Source of the DNA: CAJXYS01 sp913063035
GTDB taxonomy: Bacteria > Pseudomonadota > Alphaproteobacteria > Rhodobacterales > Rhodobacteraceae
Assembly: GCF_050586465.1 (NCBI RefSeq)
Contig: NZ_JBOCEG010000001.1
Coordinates: forward strand, 310,001 to 374,000
Length of the DNA stretch: 64,000 bases
Direction: 5' to 3'
Numbering within the stretch: the first letter of the stretch is position 1; every line of letters begins with the position of its first letter. This document shows, in pieces, positions 15,597 to 25,670 of this stretch. The notes under the pieces are model-generated. The model did not search any database and was not told the origin of the DNA. It saw nothing but the letters and a program-made list of their open reading frames with translations. The translations under genes were made by a program, and so were the position numbers.

Positions 15597-16697
15597 TCAG
15601 AGCTTGAGTTCCAGGCCCTCGATCTGCATCGGATCGACGTATCCGAGCGACCCGGACATCATGTAGTCGAGCTGGATCTTGAACACGCGGGCCGCGTTCG
15701 GGTCGCGGTTGGCGTATTTGAACCAGATCGGCACCGCGATGTCGGTCATCAGTTCGACGTCGTCCTGGCTGAGGCGCGTGACCTCGGTGCCGTCGGCCTC
15801 GAACTTCGCCCAGGCTTCCTGGTCGGCCTGCTGGATCGCGGCATGGTGCATGTCCGAGTAGACATGGGTTTCCATCTCGACGAACTGCTGCATTTCGGGG
15901 CTCAGCGCGTCCCAGCTCGACTGGGACACGGTGATGTCCATGAGGTCGACCGGCTGGTAGAGCGACATGAAGCCCGGAGGGCCCATCGAGATGTAGCTCG
16001 TCACCTGGCTGAAGCCGAGCGCGTAGTTCACCGCCGGACCCACGTAGTCGGCCACGTCGATGGTGCCCTTTTCCAGCGCCGGGAAGATTTCTGAGCCCGG
16101 CAGAACCGTGGTTTCGGCGCCGATCTCGTTGAAGACTTCGGCGACCATGCCGCCCGGCAGGCGCATCTTGCGTCCGCGGAAGTCGTCGACCGAGCGGATC
16201 GGAACCTTTGAGTGGATGATGTTCGGGCCGTGATGGACCGGGCCCACGAAATGCATGCCCTGCGCGGCGTAGAGCTCGCGCGCGATGTCGATGCCGCCGA
16301 GGCCGTAGTAGAACACGTCCCATTCATGCGGGTTGCGCATGCCCAGCGGATAGCTGGTCAGGAAGGTGGCGGCAGGAATGATGCCCTGGGCGTAGATGGT
16401 GAAGGGGTTCACAGCGTCCAGCACGCCGTTCTTCACGGCGTCATAGAGCTGGAAGTCGCCCACGACGTCGTTGGCGCCGAAGGGCTGGAAGGCCAGTTCG
16501 CCGCCGGTCTTCTCGGCGATGGTGGCGCACCAGTCCTTGAAGATCTGGAGGCCGGCGCCGCCCGGCCAGGATGTCTGGATTTTCCAGGTGGTGCCGTTCG
16601 CCTGCGCGCCGGCGAGATGCGGCGCGGCAAGCGTCGCGGCACCGGCCCCGGCAAGCGTGCGGAGCGCGCCACGGCGTGTGGTCGGTTTGTCTGTCAT
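15597..16697 (-). CDS. dctP: TRAP transporter substrate-binding protein (DctP family)
   Basis: Periplasmic solute receptor of 366 residues. The N-terminus carries a twin-arginine signal (TTRRGALRTLAGAGAATLAAPHLAGAQA). The mature protein has the DctP hinge features (SWPGGAGLQIFKDW, RGRKMRLPGGMVAEVF, TVLPGSEIFPALEKGTID). The GGM/PGSEIFPAL pattern resembles the 2-oxoacid-binding TakP branch. The ATG at 16697 follows GGAGG; an upstream in-frame ATG at 16805 would bury the signal peptide. It is the first gene of the TRAP operon. The ligand is inferred, not shown. Confidence 0.92.
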   Translation of the reverse strand: MTDKPTTRRGALRTLAGAGAATLAAPHLAGAQANGTTWKIQTSWPGGAGLQIFKDWCATIAEKTGGELAFQPFGANDVVGDFQLYDAVKNGVLDAVNPFTIYAQGIIPAATFLTSYPLGMRNPHEWDVFYYGLGGIDIARELYAAQGMHFVGPVHHGPNIIHSKVPIRSVDDFRGRKMRLPGGMVAEVFNEIGAETTVLPGSEIFPALEKGTIDVADYVGPAVNYALGFSQVTSYISMGPPGFMSLYQPVDLMDITVSQSSWDALSPEMQQFVEMETHVYSDMHHAAIQQADQEAWAKFEADGTEVTRLSQDDVELMTDIAVPIWFKYANRDPNAARVFKIQLDYMMSGSLGYVDPMQIEGLELKL

Positions 16698-16936
16698 GAT
16701 ATCCTCCCTATCAATACGGAAGCTGGCCCGCGCCGGGGGCGCCGCGCCGGCTTCGCCCGCCCATACTAGGCGCTTTGGCGGAAATTGGTAAAGTATCTTT
16801 TCCAAAATTGTCCGGCCCGGTCGCGTTCCCCCCGGATCGGCGCGTGCGACGGGAGGCAGAGGCTAGCCCACGGCGTTGACATTGGGCCGCGGGCAGGCTT
16901 GCCTCGGCCTGACACGCGTGTTCCGAGGAGAGGCAG

Positions 16937-18799
<1,863 letters not shown>

Positions 18800-18838
18800 T
18801 CCCGCGCGCGGTCTGTTTCGTGAAGCAAACTAATCATG

Positions 18839-18859
18839 TTTATGAGACGGTCTCATAAA
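18839..18859. promoter_or_regulatory. Perfect 21-bp palindrome, likely repressor operator upstream of metH
   Basis: Arms TTTATGAGAC and GTCTCATAAA flank a single central G, so all ten pairs match. It lies in an AT-rich gap 39 bp after ftsH and about 110 bp before the methionine synthase start. The AGAC-N-GTCT core and the odd-length symmetry are common in TetR-family operators. The cognate regulator is not in the window. Confidence 0.7.
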
Positions 18860-18922
18860 TACTTGAAAAATTTGACGAAATAGTCAGGTTTGCACGCGAC
18901 TCCCCCTTTTTATCGCCTGTCG

Positions 18923-18938
18923 TTTCGATGTATCGAAA
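18923..18938. promoter_or_regulatory. Second inverted repeat in the metH leader
   Basis: TTTCGAT and ATCGAAA arms are separated by GT, ending 15 bp before the first possible metH start codon. It could be an operator or an RNA hairpin masking the ribosome-binding site. I could not fit a known SAM riboswitch consensus to this leader. Confidence 0.45.
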
Positions 18939-18953
18939 TAACGAGCCCACAGC

Positions 18954-20027
18954 ATGAAAGGGGTTTTCTCGATGACCGGGACCGGAGACATATCCGCCCA
19001 TGCCGCCAACCGTATCCTCGTCCTGGACGGGGCCATGGGGACGATGATCCAGCAGGAGCGTCCCGACGAGGCGATGTACCGGGGGAAGCGCTTCGCCGAT
19101 CACCCGGGCGATGTCGGGGGCAACAACGAACTGCTGAGCCTTACCCAGCCCGGGATGATCCGCGACATTCACGCGGCCTTCCTGGAGGCCGGGGCGGACA
19201 TTCTCTGCACCAACACCTTCGGCGCGAACGCGATCAGCCAGGCCGATTACGGCATGGAGTTGCTCGTCGGCGAGATGAACCGCGAGAGCGTGCGGCTGGC
19301 GCGGGAAGCCGCCGACGCCGCCGCGACGCCGGAACGGCCGCGCTGGGTCGCGGGCGGGATCGGCCCGACGAACCAGACCGCCAGCATCAGCCCGGACGTC
19401 AACGACCCCGGTTACCGTGCCGTGACCTTCGATGACCTGGCGGCCGCCTATGGCGAGGCCGCGCGCGCGCTGGTCGAGGCGGGCTGCGACCTGATCCTGG
19501 TCGAGACGATCTTCGACACGCTGAACGCCAAGGCCGCGATCTTCGCCATCGAGACCCTGCGCGACGAGGGGCTCGCGGTGCCGCCGCTGATGATCTCGGG
19601 CACGATCACCGATCGTTCGGGCCGGACGCTGACCGGCCAGACGCCCGAAGCCTTCTGGGCGTCGGTCATGCATGCGCGGCCGTTCTCGGTCGGGCTGAAC
19701 TGTGCGCTTGGCGCGGGCGAGATGCGCCAGCACGTCCGCACGCTCGCCGAGGTGGCCGACACGCGGGTCAGCGCCTATCCCAACGCCGGGCTGCCGAACG
19801 AGATGGGCGGCTACGACGAGACACCCGAAGAGACCGCGGCCCATCTGGGCGAATGGGCCGAGGCGGGGCTGGTGAACATCGTCGGCGGCTGCTGCGGGAC
19901 CACGCCCGATCATATCGCCGCCATTGCCCGCGCGGTGGAGGGCAAGGCGCCGCGCCGGGTGCCCGACCGGGTCGACCGGATGCGGCTCAGCGGGCTCGAG
20001 CTCTTCGAGGCGGGGAGCGCGGCATGA
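18954..20027 (+). CDS. metH: Methionine synthase, homocysteine-binding module (split MetH, part 1)
   Basis: Zinc-dependent homocysteine S-methyltransferase domain as a separate 357-residue protein (352 if the ATG at 18972 is used). It begins with VLDGAMGTMIQ. The zinc cysteines lie in GLNCALGA and in the paired Cys of GGCCGTTPDH. Its stop overlaps the ATG of the larger cobalamin-binding part (ATGA at 20024-20027), so the two are made together and presumably assemble. This split arrangement is known in Rhodobacteraceae. Two inverted repeats upstream suggest regulated expression. Confidence 0.93.
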   Translation: MKGVFSMTGTGDISAHAANRILVLDGAMGTMIQQERPDEAMYRGKRFADHPGDVGGNNELLSLTQPGMIRDIHAAFLEAGADILCTNTFGANAISQADYGMELLVGEMNRESVRLAREAADAAATPERPRWVAGGIGPTNQTASISPDVNDPGYRAVTFDDLAAAYGEAARALVEAGCDLILVETIFDTLNAKAAIFAIETLRDEGLAVPPLMISGTITDRSGRTLTGQTPEAFWASVMHARPFSVGLNCALGAGEMRQHVRTLAEVADTRVSAYPNAGLPNEMGGYDETPEETAAHLGEWAEAGLVNIVGGCCGTTPDHIAAIARAVEGKAPRRVPDRVDRMRLSGLELFEAGSAA

Positions 20028-22696
20028 CCGGCAGTGCAGGCTTCATCAATATCGGCGAACGGACCAACGTCACCGGCTCGGCCAGGTTCAAGACGCTGAT
20101 CATGGAGGGCGACTACGCAGCTGCGCTGGACGTCGGGCGCAGCCAGGTCGAGAACGGCGCCCAGATCATCGACGTCAACATGGACGAGGGGCTGCTCGAC
20201 TCGGCGCAGGCGATGACGACCTTCCTGAATCTCATCGCCTCGGAGCCCGACATCAGCCGCGTGCCCGTCATGATCGACAGCTCGAAATTCGAGGTGATCG
20301 AGGCCGGGCTGAAATGCGTGCAGGGGCGATCGGTGGTGAACTCCATCTCGCTCAAGGAGGGCGAGGCGGAGTTCCTGCGCCAGGCGCGGATCATCCGCCG
20401 CTACGGCGCGGCCGTCGTGGTGATGGCCTTCGACGAGCAGGGCCAGGCCGAGACCGCCGCGCACAAGTTCGACATCTGCAAGCGGTCCTACGACCTGCTG
20501 ACGGACCGGGCCGGCTTCGATCCCTGGGATATCATCTTCGATCCGAACATCTTCGCCGTCGCCACCGGCATCGAGGCGCATAACGACTACGCCAATGCCT
20601 TCTTCGAGGCGACGCGCATGATCAAGGCGGCGATGCCGCACGCCCATGTCTCGGGCGGGTTGTCGAACGTGTCCTTCAGCTTCCGCGGCAACAATGCCGT
20701 GCGCGAGGCGATGCATTCCGCCTTTCTCTACCACGCGATCCCGCTGGGCATGGACATGGCCATCGTCAATGCCGGGCAGATCACCGTCTATGACGACATC
20801 CCCGACGAACTGCGCGAACGGGTGGAGGATGTGCTGCTCAATCGGCGTGACGATGCGACCGATCGCCTGCTCGAGATCGCGGATAAATACAAGGGCTCGG
20901 GCGAGGCCTCGAAAAAGGAAGACCCCAAGTGGCGCGAGGCCGCGGTCGAGCAGCGGCTCGAACACGCGCTCGTCCACGGGATCACCGACTATGTCGTCGA
21001 GGACACCGAGGAAGCGCGCCAGCGTGCCGACAAGCCGCTCGACGTGATCGAGGGGCCGCTCATGGACGGGATGAACGTCGTGGGCGATCTCTTCGGCGCG
21101 GGCAAGATGTTCCTGCCGCAGGTGGTCAAGTCGGCCCGCGTGATGAAGGCCGCGGTGGCCCATCTCCTGCCCTACATGGAAGAAGAGAAGCGCCGCACCG
21201 GCGACACCTCGGCCAAGGGCAAGGTGCTGATGGCGACGGTGAAGGGCGATGTGCACGACATCGGCAAGAACATCGTCGGCGTCGTGCTCCAGTGCAACAA
21301 TTACGATGTCGTGGACATGGGCGTGATGGTGCCCACCGAGGACATCCTCGCCCGTGCGCGCGACGAGAAGGCGGATATCATCGGGCTCTCGGGGCTGATC
21401 ACGCCCTCGCTCGACCGGATGGTCGAGGTGGCCCAGGAAATGACCCGCCAGGGCTGTGACATGCCGCTCCTGATCGGGGGCGCGACAACCTCCAAGAAGC
21501 ACACCGCGCTGAAGGTCGCACCGGAATACGCCCATGGCGTGATCCATGTGGATGACGCGTCCAAGGCCGTCGGCGTGGTCTCGAAACTCCTGTCGAAGAC
21601 GGCGGCCCCGGCCTATCTCGACGCGATCCGGGACGACCAGGACAAGATACGCGCCGGCGCCGCCAGGACCGGCGACCGCCCGACCACCCCGATCGAGCAG
21701 GCCCGCGCCAACGCCTTCGACGGTGGCTGGGCGGCGTATACACCGCCGGCGCCGCAGACGCTGGGGCTGACGGTGATCGACGACATGCGGCTCGGGACGC
21801 TGCGCGACTACATCGACTGGGGACCCTTTTTCGCCACCTGGGAAATGCGCGGACGCTTCCCCGAGATCCTGGACGACCCGGACAAGGGACCGACCGCGCG
21901 CGAGCTCTTCGACACTGCGCAGGCCATGCTGGACCGGATCGTGGCCGAGCGCTGGTTCACGCCGCGCGGCGTCGTCGGGCTCTGGCCGGCCAACCGCGAC
22001 GGCGACGACGTGATCGTCTGGACGGGCGAGGACCGCACGACCGAGGCGACGCGCTTCCCGCAGCTGCGCCAGCAGGGCAACAAGTCGGGCGAGAGGGCGC
22101 ATATGTGCCTCGCCGACTTCGTGGCGCCCGTCGGCACGCCGGACTGGATCGGCGGCTTCGCGGTGACCGCCGGGCCGGAGGTGCATGACCGCGCCGAGGC
22201 CTTCAAGGCGGCGGGCGACGACTATAACGCGATCCTCGTGCAGGCGCTCGGCGACCGCTTTGCCGAAGCCTTCGCCGAGGCGCTGCACGAGCGCGTGCGC
22301 CGCCGGCTCTGGGGCTACGCGCCCGACGAGGCGCTGGAAAACGCGGATCTCGTCGCCGAGCGCTATCGCGGCATCCGCCCCGCGCCCGGCTACCCGGCCT
22401 GCCCCGATCACACCGAGAAGCGCAGGCTGTTCGAGATGCTCGCCGCGACCGAGCATACCGGGCTCAGCCTGACCGAATCCTGCGCCATGTGGCCGGCCGC
22501 GGCGGTCGCGGGGCTCTACTTCGCCCATCCGGGCGCGCGGTATTTCGGCATCGGGCGCATCGGGGAGGACCAGGTCGCGGATTACGCGGCGCGCAAGGAC
22601 ATGACGCGCGCGGAGGTCGAGACATGGCTCGCGCCGAGCCTCGGCTATACGCCGGGCAAATCCGAAGCGCGCCGGGAGCTTCGGAAAATCGCATGA
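20024..22696 (+). CDS. metH: Methionine synthase, folate/cobalamin/activation module (split MetH, part 2)
   Basis: An 890-residue partner that moves the methyl group from 5-methyl-THF to cobalamin and then to homocysteine. Domains in order are: pterin-binding (FINIGERTNVTGSARF at the start, about 1-280); cap (about 310-390); cobalamin-binding with DVHDIGKNIVG, where His411 is the lower cobalt ligand; and the C-terminal AdoMet activation domain (about 560-885) with RGIRPAPGYPACPDH. The start at 20024 overlaps the stop of part 1; the longer in-frame upstream sequence is an artefact. It is complete apart from the homocysteine module supplied by the upstream gene. Confidence 0.95.
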   Translation: MTGSAGFINIGERTNVTGSARFKTLIMEGDYAAALDVGRSQVENGAQIIDVNMDEGLLDSAQAMTTFLNLIASEPDISRVPVMIDSSKFEVIEAGLKCVQGRSVVNSISLKEGEAEFLRQARIIRRYGAAVVVMAFDEQGQAETAAHKFDICKRSYDLLTDRAGFDPWDIIFDPNIFAVATGIEAHNDYANAFFEATRMIKAAMPHAHVSGGLSNVSFSFRGNNAVREAMHSAFLYHAIPLGMDMAIVNAGQITVYDDIPDELRERVEDVLLNRRDDATDRLLEIADKYKGSGEASKKEDPKWREAAVEQRLEHALVHGITDYVVEDTEEARQRADKPLDVIEGPLMDGMNVVGDLFGAGKMFLPQVVKSARVMKAAVAHLLPYMEEEKRRTGDTSAKGKVLMATVKGDVHDIGKNIVGVVLQCNNYDVVDMGVMVPTEDILARARDEKADIIGLSGLITPSLDRMVEVAQEMTRQGCDMPLLIGGATTSKKHTALKVAPEYAHGVIHVDDASKAVGVVSKLLSKTAAPAYLDAIRDDQDKIRAGAARTGDRPTTPIEQARANAFDGGWAAYTPPAPQTLGLTVIDDMRLGTLRDYIDWGPFFATWEMRGRFPEILDDPDKGPTARELFDTAQAMLDRIVAERWFTPRGVVGLWPANRDGDDVIVWTGEDRTTEATRFPQLRQQGNKSGERAHMCLADFVAPVGTPDWIGGFAVTAGPEVHDRAEAFKAAGDDYNAILVQALGDRFAEAFAEALHERVRRRLWGYAPDEALENADLVAERYRGIRPAPGYPACPDHTEKRRLFEMLAATEHTGLSLTESCAMWPAAAVAGLYFAHPGARYFGIGRIGEDQVADYAARKDMTRAEVETWLAPSLGYTPGKSEARRELRKIA

Positions 22697-22707
22697 CACC
22701 CGGTGCC

Positions 22708-22728
22708 CGGCCGCCCCGGCGGCGGCCG
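22708..22728 (+). terminator. GC-rich hairpin after metH
   Basis: An 8-bp perfect stem (CGGCCGCC / GGCGGCCG) with a 5-nt loop lies 12 nt after the metH stop. No T-tract follows, so it may serve as a 3'-end stabiliser or a Rho-assisted stop. Confidence 0.45.
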
Positions 22729-22815
22729 TGGCCTAATCCCGAGTAAAACGATCCGGATTGACTTTTCCGACAGTTTCTATCAGATAATTGCCAGAGACTC
22801 GCCGGAGCCCGGATC

Positions 22816-23001
22816 ATGGACAGCCAGAAACAGCAGCGCCCCCGCCAGACCGTATCGCCCGCCCCGTCCTCCGGCCCGGCCGGCGACCCGTGGCGCGACA
22901 TCGTGGCGGAGCTTTTCCAGGCCCCGCCCGCCAGCGCCGCGATGGTCGAGGACTTGCTGGACCGGATCGAGCGCGAGGCTGGACGCGGGGCCGGGCTGTG
23001 A
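22816..23001 (+). CDS. Small hypothetical protein upstream of bfd
   Basis: A 61-residue open frame in line with bfd and bfr, with GGAG about 10 nt upstream of its ATG. The N-terminal half is Pro/Gln/Ser-rich and probably unstructured. The C-terminal half (DPWRDIVAELFQAPPASAAMVEDLLDRIEREA) looks helical. No domain recognised. Its position before two iron-storage genes, with only a 61-nt gap, makes a real gene plausible; no function can be assigned. Confidence 0.45.
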   Translation: MDSQKQQRPRQTVSPAPSSGPAGDPWRDIVAELFQAPPASAAMVEDLLDRIEREAGRGAGL

Positions 23002-23062
23002 TGGTTCCCGCCCGGCATACGGAGCCGACCGCCCGGACCGGCGGCGTGACGCGAGGTGCCCC

Positions 23063-23341
23063 ATGATCGTCTGCCACTGCATGGCCATCACCGACAAGGA
23101 TATCCGGGGTGCCGTCGACTGGATGCGCGCCGCCGACCCGGCCACGATCATCACGCCCGGCAAGGTCTACCGCGCGCTCGGCAAGCGCGCGGACTGCGGC
23201 GGCTGCTTGTCGCTCTTCGTCGACACGATGCGTGCCTGTGATACTGTCGGGGTTCCGGAAAACCTGCGCGGCCTGCGCTGCGCGCCCACCGAAGGAGGCA
23301 TGCATGAAAGGCGATCAGAAAGTCGTCGAGTATCTGAATAA
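23063..23341 (+). CDS. bfd: Bacterioferritin-associated ferredoxin
   Basis: A [2Fe-2S] protein that reduces bacterioferritin so that stored iron can be released. The four ligand cysteines are visible as CHC near the start (MIVCHCMAITD) and CGGC (ADCGGCLSLF). The 92-residue frame is longer than many Bfd proteins, and its last 13 codons overlap the start of bfr in another frame, so the extreme C-terminus may be dispensable. It forms a unit with bfr. Iron-responsive control is expected for this pair, but I could not identify a regulator site with confidence. Confidence 0.88.
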   Translation: MIVCHCMAITDKDIRGAVDWMRAADPATIITPGKVYRALGKRADCGGCLSLFVDTMRACDTVGVPENLRGLRCAPTEGGMHERRSESRRVSE

Positions 23342-23792
23342 GGCGCTCAGAAGCGAACTGACCGCCGTCAGCCAGTACTGGTTGCACTACCGCCTGCAGG
23401 AAGACTGGGGCTATGGCCGGATGGCCGCCAAGTCGCGCGAGGAAAGCATCGAGGAGATGCACCACGCCGACAAGCTGATCGAGCGGATCATCTTCCTCGA
23501 GGGCCACCCGAACCTGCAGAAGCTCGACGCGCTCCGGATCGGCCAGACGCTGCGCGAGACGCTCGATTGCGACCTCGCCGCCGAGCACGAGGCCCGCACG
23601 CTCTACATCGAGGCGCGAAATCACTGCGAGAGCGTGGGCGACTACGTCACCAAGAACCTCTTCGAAGAACTGATCGCCGACGAGGAAGGCCACATCGACT
23701 ACCTCGAGACCCAGATCGACCTCTTCGAGACGCTGGGCGAGGAGCGGTACGGCCTCCTGAACGCGAAGCCGGCCAACGAGGCCGAGGAATAG
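23304..23792 (+). CDS. bfr: Bacterioferritin
   Basis: Iron-storage ferritin of 162 residues, forming a haem-containing 24-mer shell in the cytoplasm. The ferroxidase ligands are in place: LRSELTAVSQYW, EEMHHADKLIERI, AAEHEARTLY and ADEEGHIDYLE. The Met in EEMHHAD corresponds to the inter-subunit haem ligand. The ATG at 23304 follows AAGGAGG; the start lies inside the bfd frame (38-nt overlap), implying coupled translation. Confidence 0.96.
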   Translation: MKGDQKVVEYLNKALRSELTAVSQYWLHYRLQEDWGYGRMAAKSREESIEEMHHADKLIERIIFLEGHPNLQKLDALRIGQTLRETLDCDLAAEHEARTLYIEARNHCESVGDYVTKNLFEELIADEEGHIDYLETQIDLFETLGEERYGLLNAKPANEAEE

Positions 23793-23839
23793 GCGCACGC
23801 CCAGGTCCGCCCCGCGCGCCGGAGGCCGCCCGGGGCGCC

Positions 23840-24574
23840 CTAGGTCTCGACGCTGAGCATGTAGCCGACACCGCGAATGGTCTTGATACGGTCCGCGCCC
23901 TCGTCGCCGGGATAGAGCTTGTGGCGCAGGCGGCTGATGATCCCGTCCACGGTGCGGTCATAGACCGCCCAGTCCGGACCGCGCACGTGATCCATGATCT
24001 GGTCGCGTGACAGCACCCGGTTGCGGTTGCGCGCAAGATAGGCGAGCACGTCGAATTCCATCGTTGTCAACTCGATCGGCGTGCCGTCCACGGCCTTCAC
24101 GCTGCGCGCCGATGGCGTCAGGCTGATCCCGTGAAATCGGAAGGTTTCCGCGGTGTGCGGATCGTTCGCCGGGGTCCTTTGCGACGCGACCGAAAAGCGC
24201 GCGCCGGCGGTCCGCCGGTAGACCGAGTTGACACGTGCGCGGAGTTCGCGGATGCGGAACGGTTTGCCGACATAGTCGTCGGCGCCGAGTTCCAGCCCGA
24301 CGACTTGGTCGGTTTCGTCGGACCGGCCGGTCAGCAGAATGATTCCGACCGAGGATTGGCGGCGTAGATCGCGCGCGATATCCAAGCCGCTGCCATCCGG
24401 GATGGTTATGTCCAGAAGGAAAAGGCTGATATCCTTTTCAGCGACGATTTCTTCGAGTTCCCGCCGCGTTCCAGCCTCAACGACATTGTAACCTTCGATT
24501 TCCAAGCCCTCCGCGACAACCTTTCGGATCTCGCGTTCGTCATCAAGGACGAGGACAGTTGGTTTTTCCGTCAT
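23840..24574 (-). CDS. OmpR/PhoB-family response regulator, orphan
   Basis: A 244-residue DNA-binding regulator. The N-terminal receiver has the phosphoacceptor Asp in SLFLLDITIPDGSG, the acidic pair LDDERE, Thr in ILLTGRSDE and Lys in GKPF. The C-terminal winged helix has TTMEFDVLAYLARN, VDGIISRLRHKL and the end RTIRGVGY-like KTIRGVGYML. The start at 24574 gives the canonical N-terminus; an upstream ATG adds 14 unlikely residues. No histidine kinase is adjacent, so its partner must be encoded elsewhere. The receiver resembles TorR/OmpR-type regulators with LTGRSDETDQVVGLELGADDY. Confidence 0.92.
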   Translation of the reverse strand: MTEKPTVLVLDDEREIRKVVAEGLEIEGYNVVEAGTRRELEEIVAEKDISLFLLDITIPDGSGLDIARDLRRQSSVGIILLTGRSDETDQVVGLELGADDYVGKPFRIRELRARVNSVYRRTAGARFSVASQRTPANDPHTAETFRFHGISLTPSARSVKAVDGTPIELTTMEFDVLAYLARNRNRVLSRDQIMDHVRGPDWAVYDRTVDGIISRLRHKLYPGDEGADRIKTIRGVGYMLSVET

Positions 24575-25261
24575 ATCGGCCTTTCTGCACGCGGAAATAA
24601 CATCGCCAGGTGCCAAGAACTTGCCACTCCGAAACTATCCCATGTTTCCAGTATGACGCAAGCGATGCCCGGCAAGATCCCGCGTAAGGCGACCGGGGCA
24701 AATGCGCGCGGCCCGATGATGTATTGTCGTTTGATCGAAAAAAATACGGCAGGAGTCCCCTCGATATCCTGGCCATGAACTGCCCGCGCGCCAACCCGGG
24801 AGAATTGGCGGGGGGTACCCCATTCTGTCTTTTTATCCACGGCGCTTGTGACCGTCCTGGGCTTTGCAGGGCAGGGAAAAAAGACCCCGCCGACATGGCG
24901 CCGACGGGGCCGTCGAAGTTTCAGGGACAGTGAGACGAGGGCGCATGCCCGCGGCATGCGAGGGGGAATGTGTCCCTCGTCACAGCATCAACGCCTGGAA
25001 CGTCAGAAAGTTCCGGACGGTTTCAGATTTGGGTGCACGGCCGGCCAAAAGTTTCTAACCCGGCAAGGCGCATCCAAAAAAACGCGGCGATACGTGCGCA
25101 ATCGCGGAAAAGGCGAAAGTTTCCCAGCCTGGTTTCGCGCGAAACATCGTCTTTTGTGCGGGCCTCTGAATTATTCGCCGAAGTATTCCAAAAAATATTT
25201 GCTTTTCGAGAGAAAAGGCTATTCATTACCGTCAATAGACCAAGTTTTAGGGAAGATTACT
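24575..25261. other. Long AT-richer intergenic region holding the regulator promoter and a candidate small RNA
   Basis: A 687-bp gap between the response regulator (leftward) and hns (rightward). Base composition is lower in GC than the surroundings, most clearly at 25060-25260, and A/T runs occur. No convincing protein gene is seen. The part near 24877-24990 folds into strong hairpins and ends in a minus-strand terminator, described separately. The last 100 bp before hns are AT-rich and probably contain its promoter. Confidence 0.7.
24877..24990 (-). ncRNA. Candidate structured small RNA, minus strand
   Basis: On the minus strand, an outer stem GACGAGGG/CCCTCGTC (24974-24981 with 24934-24941) encloses a perfect 8-bp inner hairpin, CGCATGCC-GCG-GGCATGCG (24953-24960 with 24942-24949). 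A 13-nt C-rich bulge (ACACATTCCCCCT) separates them. After a linker comes a hairpin closed by CCCCG/CGGGG (24885-24909), followed by six T residues (24882-24877). This hairpin-plus-T-tract layout is that of an independently terminated transcript. The 5' end (about 24990) is a guess and no clear promoter was found. A structured leader of some minus-strand transcript is the alternative. Confidence 0.45.
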
Positions 25262-25582
25262 ATGGCGAAGATTAACCTGGACTCCATGTCTCTCGAGGAA
25301 TTGCAGCAGCTCAGGAAAGACGTGGAGAAAGCGCTCAAGACTTTCGAGGAACGACGGCAGAAGGAAGCCCGTCAGAAACTTGAAGAAGAAGCGCGCAAAA
25401 TGGGGTTCTCTCTTTCCGACCTGGTCGGGGGCAAGCCGGCGAAAAAGGGTCGCACGCTGCCGCCGAAATATCGGCACCCGGACGATGCCAGCCTGACCTG
25501 GACCGGCCGCGGGCGCAAGCCGCGGTGGCTCGTCGAGGAAGAGGAAAAGGGCAAGAGCCAGGACGATTTCCTGATCGCCTGA
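25262..25582 (+). CDS. hns: H-NS/HvrA-family nucleoid protein
   Basis: A 106-residue DNA-binding protein. Residues about 8-45 form a charged helical oligomerisation region (LEELQQLRKDVEKALKTFEERRQKEA). Residues about 75-93 hold the C-terminal DNA-binding motif YRHPDDASLTWTGRGRKPRW, the hallmark TWTGRGRxPxW of the family. In Rhodobacter the relative HvrA modulates photosynthesis and nitrogen genes. The ATG at 25262 begins the conserved MAKINLD; the frame runs open far upstream without homology. A 687-bp AT-richer gap precedes it. A hairpin follows. Confidence 0.93.
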   Translation: MAKINLDSMSLEELQQLRKDVEKALKTFEERRQKEARQKLEEEARKMGFSLSDLVGGKPAKKGRTLPPKYRHPDDASLTWTGRGRKPRWLVEEEEKGKSQDDFLIA

Positions 25583-25592
25583 CCCGTCCCGG

Positions 25593-25612
25593 TGCCGGTT
25601 CACGGACCGGCA
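25593..25612 (+). terminator. Hairpin after hns
   Basis: TGCCGGT and ACCGGCA pair over 7 bp around a 6-nt loop, 11 nt after the hns stop. No T-run follows directly. It lies between hns and the convergent bactofilin gene and may stop both. Confidence 0.5.
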
Positions 25613-25670
25613 TCAGGGCCTTCCGATCACGTCCCGATCTTCGCGTGACCGCAGCCGGGCCGGCGGCCGA

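Noticed and set aside
16876..16904. TTGACA -35 element upstream of ftsH as a promoter, and a heat-shock promoter in the same gap
   Set aside because: The -35 hexamer is good, but nothing resembling a -10 lies 16-18 bp downstream, and no CTTGAA/CCCCAT heat-shock pair was found.
18800..18953. SAM or SAH riboswitch in the metH leader
   Set aside because: I could not match the SAM-II, SAM-V or SAH element consensus. The two inverted repeats look more like protein operators.
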